Origin: Chlorobiota bacterium
GTDB lineage: Bacteria; Bacteroidota; Ignavibacteria; OLB7
Length of the DNA stretch: 64,000 nt
Direction of reading: 5' to 3'
Assembly: GCA_016710285.1 (NCBI GenBank)
Contig: JADJXR010000001.1
Span: 2,356,001-2,420,000 of the forward strand
Shown: piece by piece, positions 9,274-20,200 of the stretch
Numbering within the stretch: the stretch's first letter is position 1
Layout of the letters: each line of letters begins with the position of its first letter
Notes under the pieces: generated by a model
The model's input: the letters and a program-made list of their open reading frames with translations, nothing else
The model's database searches: none
Told to the model about the DNA's origin: nothing
Position numbers and translations under genes: made by a program

Positions 9274-11769
9274 TTACATGCGGACTTTCACCCCGAACCG
9301 GCTGAACAAGTAGGTTGGCTTTCCGGTGGTGTTGGGGATTGCGTCCATCAGCGAGAAGCCCGCGCCCAACTCGCCAAATACCGTGTATCCGCCCCGCAAC
9401 GCCGCTTGCACCCCGAAGCCTGCTTCGGGGGATATCATCAACCCCAGTTTGTCATCGCCGCCATCGTATTCCACCAGCGTTCCTTCTCCATTGGCGTAGG
9501 TGTAGTTGGCGGGGCGGAGGATCGTCTGGCGGTACTGCTGCTGAACCGAAATCGGAAGCGCAATGTTCAAAGCCCCGTGCAAGTAGATGCTGTGGAACCC
9601 AACGAAATACTGAATGCCGGGCGTTAGCATCAGGTAAGCAACGGTGCGGTGAAGTTGGAATTCTTCGGCCAGCGGGGTTCCGTCGGGGGCAAAGCGGGGA
9701 AGGGAATCGGGAAGGTAGCCGAAGGCATCGGCGCGCCAGAAATCCAAGCCGACGCGCCCGGTAAGATGCCAGCGATTTTCCAGCAACATCGCCCCATGGA
9801 CCCCAAACCCGTAGGCCGGCGCGCCATCCGCCGCGTTCAGCGGAACCAGGTTGTTGAATGGTGCGGTTTGGGCCGGGATGGTGGCGTTGTGGTCCACCAC
9901 CGAGTAGCGCACATATCCCCCCAGATAGAGGTCCTCCGAGAAATCGCACGATTCATCCGGCCCAACAACCGTTGCCACCAGCGAGTCGCCAATGCGGTCG
10001 TAGCGGATGCAAAGGGTTTGCTGGGTGATGTTCCCCGCACGGTCCCGCAAACGGAACCGAGCGTAGCTGTTTTGCTTCCGATCGGTCACTGCTATTTGCA
10101 GCGGAACTTGCGGCGTTCCAAAGGCAAATGTCGGGATCGTCACGGCAAGGTTCTCCTTCTCCAGAAGGGTGATTTCTGCAATCCCCAAATCGTTCACACG
10201 GTCGTCGCGGACAACGGCGCGGAGGGTGGCCAAGCGGTTATCCACCGTAGCATCCAACGAAGGGGGGATCGTGTCGGGGGCTTGAACCACCTGGACCATG
10301 GACTGCCCGCCGCCGTTGCCGTAGGCGTCGTAGGCCGCCCCCCCAGCACCCTCGCCAAAACCGAAGCCGTAACTGTACAAACCAAATGCCTGCGAGCACT
10401 CCACCGTGTGGGTTCCATAATCAACCTCCACCTGCGAAAAGGAGTAGCGGCTTATGCCGAAGGGGCGGAACTGGCGTGGGTCCAATGCGCGCCCGTCTAA
10501 CCGCAGGGTGTGCAACGCATCGGTCGGGACAATCAGGTTCACGTAGTGCCGCCATTGCCCTTGGATTGGCGTGGCAAAGCGATACTTGGGAAGGAACTGT
10601 TCGGTGGGGGCAACTACAATCATCATCGGGTCGCCGACGCTGTCGCCATTGGCAAACCCTTTGGAGTATTGGGCAACAAGGATCGGCTTGTTGCTGGTAA
10701 GCATCGTCTGCTGGGTCTGGTTGCTGTTCTGGTAGAACTCCCCAGGCTTCAGCCGCGCCACCAGTTGGTTGTTTTCATAGACCAGGGTGCTATCCTCGGT
10801 TGCCACAGCACGCACCACCGAGCTTGTCCGCCCGGCCATTGTCCCCACAAAAAATTGCCGCCCCCAAGAACGGATCGGTGGCAGCTGCTCCACCAGAAGG
10901 TTGCAGGCTTTAATGTTGTTATCGGGAACGTATGCGCAGTTGTGGCCGCTGAAGACCGCCACCGGCTTATCGGCCTCGATCAGCGTTCCGGTAAGGTCGG
11001 ACGTTGAAAGCACGTTGTAGTGGGCAAGCAGCGGATACACCTCACCTCTATTCACCGTAATCTGGAACGGCTTCCCTTTGGGATATGGCGGTTTTCGGGG
11101 GCTGTCGCGCCCTATCGGCGTTGTTGGCGTGACGGTGATGGTCGTTTCATCCTCCGTGCCAATAATGGCGATTTGCGACACCAGATCGTTGGCCAGCCAG
11201 CCGTAGCCCACAGCCCGGTAGCTGGTTCCCAGAACGTCAACCGGGTAAGCAAGGTACGTATCGGTGGTTTGGTAGCGGTGGCTAAGGCCATACACGGAAA
11301 TCGGTTCGTCGCTGGTGATGTGGACCGCCAGCTTCTGGGCTTTATCGCTGGCACGAAGCTGCGCGGCAGTATCAATGCTGATGGCGATCACCTGGCCCGC
11401 GTTCACCGTGAAATCCTTCCGGAACCGAATCCCTTCAATCTCAATCGTCCCCTGGGCACGCTTGCTAGAGGTGATGAAGAGATGGAGTTCCAGCGGCTCA
11501 GCTTTTTTTAACGATCCGGTAGCCTCGTCTGGGGTCCAGTCACGAAAATTTTTCTGGAAGACCACCCAGAACTCCCGCCCCTCGGTGGTTCCACCAATGC
11601 GAATCGAGTCCGGCGGGCGCACCTGTGCCACGGCCAGCACCGGCAGCGCAACCAGCAGCAACAGCCGAACAATCCACTGCGCCAGAAAGCGTTCGCCAAT
11701 GGCCAACGCGCTGCTGGCTTGGCGGAGATTATGTATAGAATGAAGCAAGAACGATGCTGTGATATTCAA
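9274..11769 (-). CDS. IgGFc-binding-type protein with C-terminal beta-barrel-like region
   Basis: An 831-residue protein. The signal sequence is WIVRLLLLVALPVLAVAQ (about 31-48), preceded by a long n-region. The listed start is a TTG; another in-frame TTG at 11706 would give a more usual signal peptide. Residues about 55-460 match the IgGFc-binding N-terminal family: GREFWVVFQKNF, TDTYLAYPVDVLGTSYRAV, a DETTITVTPT repeat, LTGTLIEADKPVAVFSGH and LVEQLPPIRSWGRQFFV. A linker follows, then from about residue 610 a membrane-barrel-like region with alternating hydrophobics and glycines (LYLGGYVRYSVVDHNA) and a final strand ending in KVRM. This suggests an outer-membrane anchor in place of a T9SS sorting domain. 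The ligand is unknown; IgG binding should not be assumed in an environmental bacterium. Confidence 0.82.
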   Translation of the reverse strand: MNITASFLLHSIHNLRQASSALAIGERFLAQWIVRLLLLVALPVLAVAQVRPPDSIRIGGTTEGREFWVVFQKNFRDWTPDEATGSLKKAEPLELHLFITSSKRAQGTIEIEGIRFRKDFTVNAGQVIAISIDTAAQLRASDKAQKLAVHITSDEPISVYGLSHRYQTTDTYLAYPVDVLGTSYRAVGYGWLANDLVSQIAIIGTEDETTITVTPTTPIGRDSPRKPPYPKGKPFQITVNRGEVYPLLAHYNVLSTSDLTGTLIEADKPVAVFSGHNCAYVPDNNIKACNLLVEQLPPIRSWGRQFFVGTMAGRTSSVVRAVATEDSTLVYENNQLVARLKPGEFYQNSNQTQQTMLTSNKPILVAQYSKGFANGDSVGDPMMIVVAPTEQFLPKYRFATPIQGQWRHYVNLIVPTDALHTLRLDGRALDPRQFRPFGISRYSFSQVEVDYGTHTVECSQAFGLYSYGFGFGEGAGGAAYDAYGNGGGQSMVQVVQAPDTIPPSLDATVDNRLATLRAVVRDDRVNDLGIAEITLLEKENLAVTIPTFAFGTPQVPLQIAVTDRKQNSYARFRLRDRAGNITQQTLCIRYDRIGDSLVATVVGPDESCDFSEDLYLGGYVRYSVVDHNATIPAQTAPFNNLVPLNAADGAPAYGFGVHGAMLLENRWHLTGRVGLDFWRADAFGYLPDSLPRFAPDGTPLAEEFQLHRTVAYLMLTPGIQYFVGFHSIYLHGALNIALPISVQQQYRQTILRPANYTYANGEGTLVEYDGGDDKLGLMISPEAGFGVQAALRGGYTVFGELGAGFSLMDAIPNTTGKPTYLFSRFGVKVRM

Positions 11770-12127
11770 TCGCTTAGCCCTGGGTTAGTGGCAAAGTGCC
11801 GGAACTCACCAGCATACTGGATGCAATGGCTTGCTATCCCGCAAGGGTTCCGGTCTGCGAATATCGTTCTTCTTTACCGTTCTGCCGAACCATGAGTGAA
11901 AAAGAGCGTGTTCAGTTGGGGAGAGGGGGAGGAGGTGATCCCGCCCATCTCTACCCAACCTTACCTCCCACCCCCTCTCCGTGATTTCATTCCCGAGCAA
12001 CGCCAGAGCAACGGACGGAGAGGGGGAGCCGGAAGATGCCGTCACCGAAATCCACCCATCTTGCAAGCTGTTGGAAAAATAGATATGGTTGCCGCTCACG
12101 CACGATTGCTCTTTCTCTCCCAACTCT
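11770..12127. other. Divergent intergenic region, no gene
   Basis: This is the space between the minus-strand IgGFc-binding gene and rqcH and must hold promoters for both. I found no exact TAnnTTTG element. A purine-rich and pyrimidine-rich pair of segments (around 11921-11945 and 11966-11988) can form an imperfect hairpin that resembles the CCCCCTCC/GGAGGGGG core of the dispersed repeats elsewhere. The short frames here have no coding features. Confidence 0.5.
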
Positions 12128-13786
12128 ATGCTTCGCCATTACCTTACCGTTGCTCGCCAGGCCGAACTGCTGCAGGAATCAATCGGCACATGGACCCTTG
12201 CCGAGTGTTGGTCCCAGGAGAAAAACCGGCTGATGCTCCGGTTCATTCGCAACGGGGAAAGCCGGTTTGTTGAGCTTTCGCTGGACCTCCATTTTGGCTA
12301 CGCACTTCTGCACGATGACTTCCGCCGCGCACGCCGCAACACGCTGGATTTTTTTCAGGGAATGATCGGTGTGCAGTTGGTGGAGGTTGCCATGCACGAA
12401 GGGGAACGCGCCATTGAGTTCCACTTTGCCGATGGCGCGATTCTTCTTGCTTGCTTTTTTGGCAAAGGTTCCGGCAACGTGCTTTGGGTGCGCAATGGCG
12501 CGGTGGCCGAATCGTTCCAGCACGACGAAGGGGAGCATCACCGCTTGGTGCAACCCAGCGGCGGCGACGATGACCACGAGGACGGCCTTCTGAACCGAAC
12601 CCAGATTATCGAGCAGCTGCGCCGCAGCGAACTTCCGGCGGCCAAAGCGTTGCAAACCGCGCTCCCCTCACTTGGCCGGCGGCTTGCTGCCGAGTCGCTC
12701 CACCGTTCGGAAACGCCGCCATTTCAGCAGGCAACCGATCGTGAGCTTCACCAACTTCTGGACACGGTGGATGCTTTGTACAACGCCTGCCAAGCCTCCG
12801 CCACGTTCTTCCTGTATCACCTTCCCACCGAAGTGGTGTTCACGCTTCTGGATCTTCACCACTTGCGCCAGGCGGCCACAGCCGTGGAGACGTTTGATGA
12901 TCTTCCCCGCGCAATCCGTGCCTGCCGTGCGGCCAGCTTCCGGCTGCGGCGGCTGCTGGAGCTGCGGACCCGCATGGCGCGCCGGTTGGAATCGGAGCGG
13001 GGGCGGCTTGGGCGCGCGCTGGCCAAAGGGCGCGACGACCACGAACACGAAGCCCGCGCCGCCGAGTGGGAGCAGATGGGGAACGCGCTGGTGGCGAACT
13101 TGCACGCGCTGGCAAAGGGGATGGAGCGGGCGGAGCTTACCGACTGGGAGGGGAACAACCTCACCATTCCGCTGAACGTGAAATTGGCCCCGCACGAGAA
13201 CGCCCAGCGGTACTTCCGCCGTGCGCGTGGCGTGCGCCAGGCCGCGGTGCGCGCCGCCGAACGCCAAGCCGCAACCGCTGCCGCCATTGCAACCATCGCC
13301 ACCTTGCAGGAACAGGTGGCGCGGGCAACGGAGGTTGAAGAACTTGAGGCACTGCTGGAATCGAACCAAAAACTGTTTGCAATGACCGGAGAACCAAAAG
13401 AAGAAGGAACCGCCGGGCGGTTCCGCCGCTTTGAAGTGGCTGGCGGCCACGAAGTCTATGCCGGAAAAAGCGCGGCCAACAACGACGAACTCACCATGCG
13501 GTTTGCCCGCCCCAACGACTACTGGTTCCACGCCCGTGGCTCCAGCGGATCCCACGTGGTGCTTCGTTGGACCGATCCCAAAACCAAGCCGCCGAAGGAG
13601 GTGCTGCGCCAGGCCGCCTCGGTAGCCGCCTTCTACAGCGGCGCGAAAAACGCGAAGATGGTCCCGGTGGCCTACACCCTAAAAAAGCACGTCCGCAAAC
13701 CACGCGGCGCGGCGGTTGGCGCGGTGGTGATGGAGCGCGAGGAAGTGATGCTGGTGGAACCAAAACTGCCGGAAGAGAAGGAGTAA
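12128..13786 (+). CDS. rqcH: RqcH / NFACT-family ribosome quality-control factor
   Basis: A 552-residue NFACT protein, close to the usual family length. In the characterised bacterial system RqcH binds obstructed 50S subunits with peptidyl-tRNA and recruits tRNA-Ala for C-terminal alanine tailing. NFACT-N starts at MLRHYLTVARQAELLQ. The middle (about 280-440) is a charged coiled coil (ARRLESERGRLGRAL). The C-terminal NFACT-R domain has the hallmark DYWFHARGSSGSHVVLR, followed by AASVAAFYSGAKNAKMVPV and YTLKKHVRKPRG. The position of the family Asp-Arg motif in NFACT-N reads GERAIEF, an Asp-to-Glu change. ATG 12128 is preferred over the frame-open position 12089 because family members begin at this segment. 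It appears monocistronic and is followed by dispersed repeats. Confidence 0.9.
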   Translation: MLRHYLTVARQAELLQESIGTWTLAECWSQEKNRLMLRFIRNGESRFVELSLDLHFGYALLHDDFRRARRNTLDFFQGMIGVQLVEVAMHEGERAIEFHFADGAILLACFFGKGSGNVLWVRNGAVAESFQHDEGEHHRLVQPSGGDDDHEDGLLNRTQIIEQLRRSELPAAKALQTALPSLGRRLAAESLHRSETPPFQQATDRELHQLLDTVDALYNACQASATFFLYHLPTEVVFTLLDLHHLRQAATAVETFDDLPRAIRACRAASFRLRRLLELRTRMARRLESERGRLGRALAKGRDDHEHEARAAEWEQMGNALVANLHALAKGMERAELTDWEGNNLTIPLNVKLAPHENAQRYFRRARGVRQAAVRAAERQAATAAAIATIATLQEQVARATEVEELEALLESNQKLFAMTGEPKEEGTAGRFRRFEVAGGHEVYAGKSAANNDELTMRFARPNDYWFHARGSSGSHVVLRWTDPKTKPPKEVLRQAASVAAFYSGAKNAKMVPVAYTLKKHVRKPRGAAVGAVVMEREEVMLVEPKLPEEKE

Positions 13787-13866
13787 GGGGGGAAAGAACC
13801 GAACGGGCGGCGGTTTGTGTTCGTCACACAGGCGATCCCGTCCTTGCAATCTTCCTCCAAACCATC

Positions 13867-13960
13867 CCGAAGCGTCCCCCTCCCACGGAGGAGTGCCCAA
13901 CAGGGCGGGGTGGGTTCGGGGGAACGAGCGAACGGGCGGCGGTTCGCGTTGGCCACCGAG
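13867..13960 (+). repeat. Dispersed repeat R1, copy 1
   Basis: A unit of about 90 bp running from CCCGAAGCGTCCCC through GTGCCCAACAGGGCGGGGTG to GAACGAGCGAACGGGCGG and a CACCGAG end. Related copies occur at about 25786, 25999, 26228 and 30356 (+) and 48236 (-). A partial tail copy (GAACGGGCGGCGGTT) lies at about 13800. All copies are intergenic. The nested inverted CCCCTCC...GGAGGGG gives a small hairpin. Confidence 0.85.
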
Positions 13961-14135
13961 GTCGCGCCCCCCTGCTTCGCCGCAAGCGGCGAAGCGTCCC
14001 CCCAATGCTGGGGAGAAATGGATTCGGCTGTTCATCCCTTTCTCTCCGAATCTCACACCACTTCTGCCAGCTCCTCCCCCAGCATTGGGGGAGGCGGGGA
14101 GGGGGCTGCTGCGGTGGCGGCAATTTTCTTCTTGG
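13961..14135 (+). repeat. R1-associated composite module (R1b)
   Basis: This module contains GCTTCGCCGCAAGCGGCGAAGC (a strong hairpin), CCCCCAATGCTGGGGAGAAA and then CCCCCAGCATTGGGGGAGG, ending in GCTGCGGTGGCGG. The same series, inverted, lies at 48056-48235 directly next to an inverted R1. The R1-R1b block of about 260 bp is therefore duplicated in opposite orientation about 34 kb apart. Confidence 0.75.
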
Positions 14136-14162
14136 CTGCCCGCGAGATGTTTTCCATCTTTG
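14132..14162 (+). promoter_or_regulatory. Possible promoter of the first adhesin-like gene
   Basis: CATCTTTG at 14155-14162 differs by one base from the Bacteroidota TAnnTTTG element. A TTG at 14132-14134 lies 20 bp upstream, a usual spacing for this promoter class. It lies immediately downstream of the repeat block and 50 bp before the ATG at 14212. The match is imperfect. Confidence 0.3.
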
Positions 14163-14211
14163 CCGCTGATTTTCGACGAAAAACCGTTCCTACTCACTGC
14201 TGCTAACCGTT

Positions 14212-17200
14212 ATGACGAAGCTCTCCTTCCTTGCTCGTGCCTCTTCGGCGATTCTGCTTGCCCTGCTCTTGCTGGGCGCAACAACAACCGCCACCGCGCA
14301 AACTCCGGGTTCCCATCCGATGACCGACATCTACGGCCACATGGGGATCGGGACCATCGCGCCGGATAAATCGGCAATCCTGGACCTTTCCAGCACCACC
14401 GCTGGCTTCCTGATGCCACGGCTGACGAACGCCGAACGGAACGCGATAGCCAACCCAGCAACAGGGTTGATGATTTTCAACAGCGACACGAAAACGATTG
14501 AGTTCAACATCGGGACGACCTTCGCCCCGATCTGGGACCCGGTGGTGACGGTCAGCAGCGGAAGTGGCCTCTACTGGCAGCTTCTGGGAAACAGCGGAAC
14601 CAACCCAGCAATCAACTTCATCGGGACCACGGATGCTCAACCGCTGGTGGTTCGGACCAACAGCGTGGAGCGTTTGCGCGTGGCCAGCACGGGTGAGGTG
14701 GGAATTGGCACCGCAGCACCAACTGCTGGGCGGTTGCTGGAGGTGGCGGGAACCGCCGGCGCAGCAAACGTGCGGTTTGGCTCAGCAAGCGGTTCGGCTG
14801 ATGGAAGCGCGTGGGTCCCTGGGGCCACCGACGGGATCATCACCGCCGACGGAAATGGCGACCTGTTGAAGCGGACCGCGACGGCAGTGGTAGGATCGGT
14901 GGGGTGGTTGAAGACGGGCAACGGTGGAGCATTCACCGACGGCGTGGACAACCTGATAGGAACCACCAGCAACGCGCCGTTAAATGTGATTGCCAACGGA
15001 AGCCGAGCGATGCGGTTCGAGCCGACGGCCACCAGCCCGAACATCATTGGCGGATTCAATGGGAACAGCGTGGGTGGTGGTGTGGTTGGTGCAACGGTGT
15101 CGGGCGGTGGGTCAAGTGGAAATATCAACCAAGTGACGGGGAATTATGGCGCAGTCGGTGGGGGCAGGAGCAACACAGCCTCGGCGCAATATGCAACAGT
15201 GAATGGGGGGAACAGCAATCAGGCATCAGGATCATATTCAACAGTAGGTGGTGGGTGGAACGACACTGCCTCGGGGCTTGTTGCAACGATAGGTGGGGGT
15301 GTGCACAACGACGCATCGGGTCCGGTTTCGACGGTAGGTGGCGGACGAAGCAACATTGCCTCGGCGCAATATGCGACGATTGGTGGCGGCGTGGGGAACA
15401 CGGTTGCTGGCGAGTCTTCGGTGATTCCGGGCGGCAATGGCCTGACGCTGGATGCTACTGCCGACCGCAGCTTCGGGTTCCACGCGAACAACGCTGCCGG
15501 GACTCGCGACATGACGATCTCCGCCCCCGATGTAGCCGTCTTCGGCAACACCGATCTGTGGCTTGCCAACAACGACAACGCGCCAAGCGAGCTACGGTTG
15601 TTCGAGGGGTACAACGCCGCAGGGGCATTCCCGAACGGGACAGCAAACTACACGGCATTCAAAGCGCAGGATCAGACGGGCGACATCACCTACACGCTAC
15701 CAGCCAGCAACGGCACTGCTGGGCAGGTGCTTTCTGTGGCGGCATCCCCCGCGCCAACGGCAACGGCGGCAACATTGGAGTGGGCAACCCCCAGCGGTGG
15801 CGGTGCTGCTTGGCAACTAACCGGCAACAGCGGAACCACCGCCGGAACGAATTTCTTGGGAACGATTGACAATGTGGCAATGGAGATTCGTGTGAACGAT
15901 ACATCGGTCATGCGCTATCTGCCCCACCCAACCAGCCCCATGATTGTGGGAGGTGTCTATCAAAACGCCATTGATACCGGATCCTACGGCTCGCTGATTG
16001 CTGGCGGTGGTTCCGCAGCGGCTCCCAACCTTATTGACACCAGCGCAATCTACTCTGTGATAAGCGGCGGCAGCCATCACTTCCTCTCGGCTGATTATGC
16101 TGCCATTGGTGGTGGTCGTCGCAATCTGCTGACGAACAATTCAACGTCATCGGTGATCGCCGGTGGCGACTCGAACACAATCACCAATGGCACGCAGTAC
16201 GGGGCGATCGGTGGCGGTCGTCGCAATTTGCTGACGAATAACTCAACCTTATCGGTGATCGCTGGTGGCGACTCGAACGTGGTGACGAATGGTTCACAGT
16301 ATGGTGCGATCAGTGGCGGTAGCCGCAACGTTGTGATCAGTGCAAGTTATGGCTCGATCGGCGGTGGTGACTCCAACCAAGTTTCCTTCGGCGCAACGTA
16401 CAGCGCGATTGGTGGCGGGCGGCGGAATTTGGTGAACAACAGTTCAACGTCATCGGTGATTGCTGGTGGCGATTCGAACACGATCATCAATGGCTCGCCA
16501 TACGGTTCGATTGGTGGCGGTAGCCGCAACTTTATGACGAATGTGAATTATGGCACGATCGGCGGCGGTGATTCCAACCAAGTTTCCTTCGGCGCGCAGT
16601 ATGGTTCGATTGGTGGTGGCCGTCGGAATTTGCTGACGAATAGCGCAACGTCATCGGTGATTGCTGGTGGTGATTCTAACGTAGTGACGAATGGTTCACA
16701 GTACGGGGCGATCGGTGGCGGTAGCCGGAACACAGTGACGAATGCGAGCTATGGCTCGATTAGCGGTGGCGATTCCAACCAGATATATTCTGGTGGAACG
16801 TACGGTTCGATAGGTGGGGGATATGGGAACAGTAATAACAGCCAGTACGCCCATATCGGTGGCGGTCGTCGGAACCAGTTGATAAACAGTTCAACGTCAT
16901 CGGTGATTGCCGGTGGCGACTCGAACACAATCACCAGTGGTGCGCAGTACAATGCGATCGGTGGCGGCAGGCGGAACTTTATGACGAATGTGAATTATGG
17001 CACGATCGGCGGCGGTGACTCCAACCAAGTTTCCTTCGGCGCAACGTACAGCGCGATTGGTGGCGGGCGGCGGAATTTGGTGAACAACAGTTCAACGTCA
17101 TCGGTGATTGCTGGTGGCGATTCGAACACGATCATCAATGGCTCGCCATACGGTTCGATTGGTGGCGGTAGCCGCAACTTTATGACGAATGTGAATTATG

Positions 17201-20200
17201 GCACGATCGGCGGCGGTGATTCCAACCAAGTTTCCTTCGGCGCGCAGTATGGTTCGATTGGTGGTGGCCGTCGGAATTTGCTGACGAATAGCGCAACGTC
17301 ATCGGTGATTGCTGGTGGTGATTCTAACGTAGTGACGAATGGTTCACAGTACGGGGCGATCGGTGGCGGTAGCCGGAACTTGGTGACGAATGCGAGCTAT
17401 GGCTCGGTTAGCGGTGGCGATTCCAACCAGGTATATTCTGGTGGAACGTACGGTTCGATAGGTGGGGGATATGGGAACAGTAATAACAGCCAGTACGCCC
17501 ATATCGGTGGCGGTCGTCGGAACCAGTTGATAAACAGTTCAACGTCATCGGTGATTGCTGGTGGCGACTCGAACGTGGTAATGAACGGCTCGCCATACGG
17601 CTCGATCGGTGGCGGCAGGCGGAACTTTATGACGAATGTGAATTATGGCACGATCGGCGGCGGTGACTCCAACCAAGTTTCCTTCGGCGCAACGTACAGC
17701 GCGATTGGTGGCGGGCGGCGGAATTTGGTGAACAACAGTTCAACGTCATCGGTGATTGCTGGTGGCGATTCGAACACGATCATCAATGGCTCGCCATACG
17801 GTTCGATTGGTGGCGGTAGCCGCAACTTTATGACGAATGTGAATTATGGCACGATCGGCGGCGGTGATTCCAACCAAGTTTCCTTCGGCGCGCAGTATGG
17901 TTCGATTGGTGGTGGCCGTCGGAATTTGCTGACGAATAGCGCAACGTCATCGGTGATTGCTGGTGGTGATTCTAACGTGGTGACGAATGGTTCACAGTAC
18001 GGGGCGATCGGTGGCGGTAGCCGGAACTTGGTGACGAATGCGAGCTATGGCTCAATTAGCGGTGGCGATTCCAACCAGGTATATTCTGGTGGAACGTACG
18101 GTTCGATAGGTGGGGGATATGGGAACAGTAATAACAGCCAGTACGCCCATATCGGTGGCGGTCGTCGGAACCAGTTGATAAACAGTTCAACGTCATCGGT
18201 GATCGCTGGTGGTGACTCGAACACAATCACCAATGGCACGCAGTACGGAGCGATTGGTGGCGGGCAGCGCAACTTGGTGACGAATAACGCAACCTCATCG
18301 GTGATCGCTGGTGGTGACTCGAACACAATCACCAATGGCGCAACGTACGGGGCGATTGCTGGTGGTCGTCGCAATTTGCTGACGAACAGTTCAACGTCAT
18401 CGGTGATCGCTGGTGGTGACTCGAACACAATCACCAATGGCGTGCAGTACGGCGCGATTGGTGGCGGGCGGCGCAACTTGGTGACGAATAACGCAACCTC
18501 ATCAGTGATTGCTGGTGGCGACTCGAACGTGGTGACGGATGGTGCAGCGTACAGCGCGATTGGTGGTGGCCAACGCAATGTCATCACCAGCACTTCAACC
18601 AGAGCCTCCATTGGTGGCGGGCAAAACAACACGATTGATAGCGCATCCATTGCCGGGGTGATCGGTGGTGGCCTTAACAACAATGTTTATGGCGAGTATT
18701 CTACGATCGTGGGTGGGCGCGGCCTAACCGTGGACGCGCCGCGCACCATTGGCTTCCACGCCAACAGCGCGGCGGGCGACCGAAACATGACCATTACCGA
18801 CACAGCAATCGCCCTCTTCGGCAACACCGATCTGTGGCTTGCCAACAACGACAACGCGCCAAGCGAGCTGCGGTTCTTCGAGGCGTACAACACTGCTGGG
18901 GCGTTCCCAAACACGGCAAACTACACGGCGTTCAAAGCGCAAACGCAAGCCAACGACATCACCTACACCCTTCCGGCGGCCAGCGGCACGGCTGGTCAGG
19001 TGCTTACTATTGCGGCATCCCCCGTGCCAACGGCAACGGCGGCAACCTTGGAATGGGCATCCGGTGGCGGTGGCGGCTGGAGCCTAACCGGCAACGCGGG
19101 AACCACCGCCGGAACGAACTTTGTGGGAACGACCGACAACGTGGCGTTTGAGATTCGGGTCAACAACGGCGGTGCAGCTACTGGCGGCAACCAGCGAGTG
19201 ATGCGATTCGAGCCAAACGCCACCAGCCCGAACATCATTGGTGGGTTCAACGGGAACAGCGTGACGGTTGGTGTGGTTGGTGCAACGCTGGCCGGCGGTG
19301 GGGCCAATGGCAACTTGAACACGATCACCGATGACTATGGCGTGGTGGGGGGTGGCTATGGCAATCTTGCAGGGGATAACGCAGGGACAACGAGTGACCA
19401 AAGCTACGCCACCGTTGGTGGAGGAAGTGCCAACGCGGCATCGGGGATGTTTTCGACTGTGGGTGGAGGGAATGCGAACATCGTGCAGGGGTATGGCGCG
19501 ACCGTGGGTGGCGGCCAGAGCCACATCGCATCGGGGTTCGGCGCAACCGTGGGCGGAGGACGTGACAACGAGGCAGTGGAGAATCTTGCCACCATTGGTG
19601 GCGGCCAGTATAACATTGCATCAGGGGATCATGCCACCATTGGTGGCGGATTTAGAAATGAAGTGTCGGGGGATTATTCAACGGTTGGTGGCGGCACTGC
19701 CGACACCACTGCTGGTGATTACTCAGCAATCCCCGGCGGTCGCGGCCTAAGGCTGGATGGGGATCGCAGCTTCGGCTTCCACGCCAACAACAGTGGTGGC
19801 ACGCTTCCAATGACGATCTCCACCCCCGACGTAGCGGTCTTCGGCAACACTAATCTCTGGCTTGCCAACAACAACAACGCGCCAAGCGAGCTGCGATTCT
19901 TCGAGGCGTACAACACCGCAGGGGACTTCCCGAACGGGACAGCAAACTACACGGCGTTCAAGGCGCAGGATCAGACGGGCGACATCACCTACGTTCTGCC
20001 CGACACAAACGGTATTGTTGGGGATGTTCTGCAAGTCAAATCCATCTCCGGCAGCACGGTTACACTTGATTGGGTTGGCAATGGAGCCACCATCGTCAAC
20101 ACCACGAACTCCACCAACACCAGCGGCGGCGCGTTTGGCGCAAACCAAGATGACCTTTCGTTAAGCTCCACCGCCACCTTCTTCCGCATGGAGACCACGG

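Noticed and set aside
13567..14369. Several overlapping frames in the gap before adhesin-like gene 1
   Set aside because: They are translations of dispersed repeats (THPALLGTPP- and GVGSGERANG-type peptides) that recur wherever the repeats occur, in all frames.
16333..18276. CRISPR-like periodic repeats
   Set aside because: The period is 648 bp with sub-repeats of 201 bp, all in one protein frame. There are no short palindromic repeats with unique spacers and no cas genes.
18045..18683. Minus-strand repetitive frame with RPPPIAPY-type repeats, and similar frames opposite the other adhesin genes
   Set aside because: It is simply the antisense reading of the in-frame repeats. Periodicity keeps it open; there is no start signal or signal peptide.
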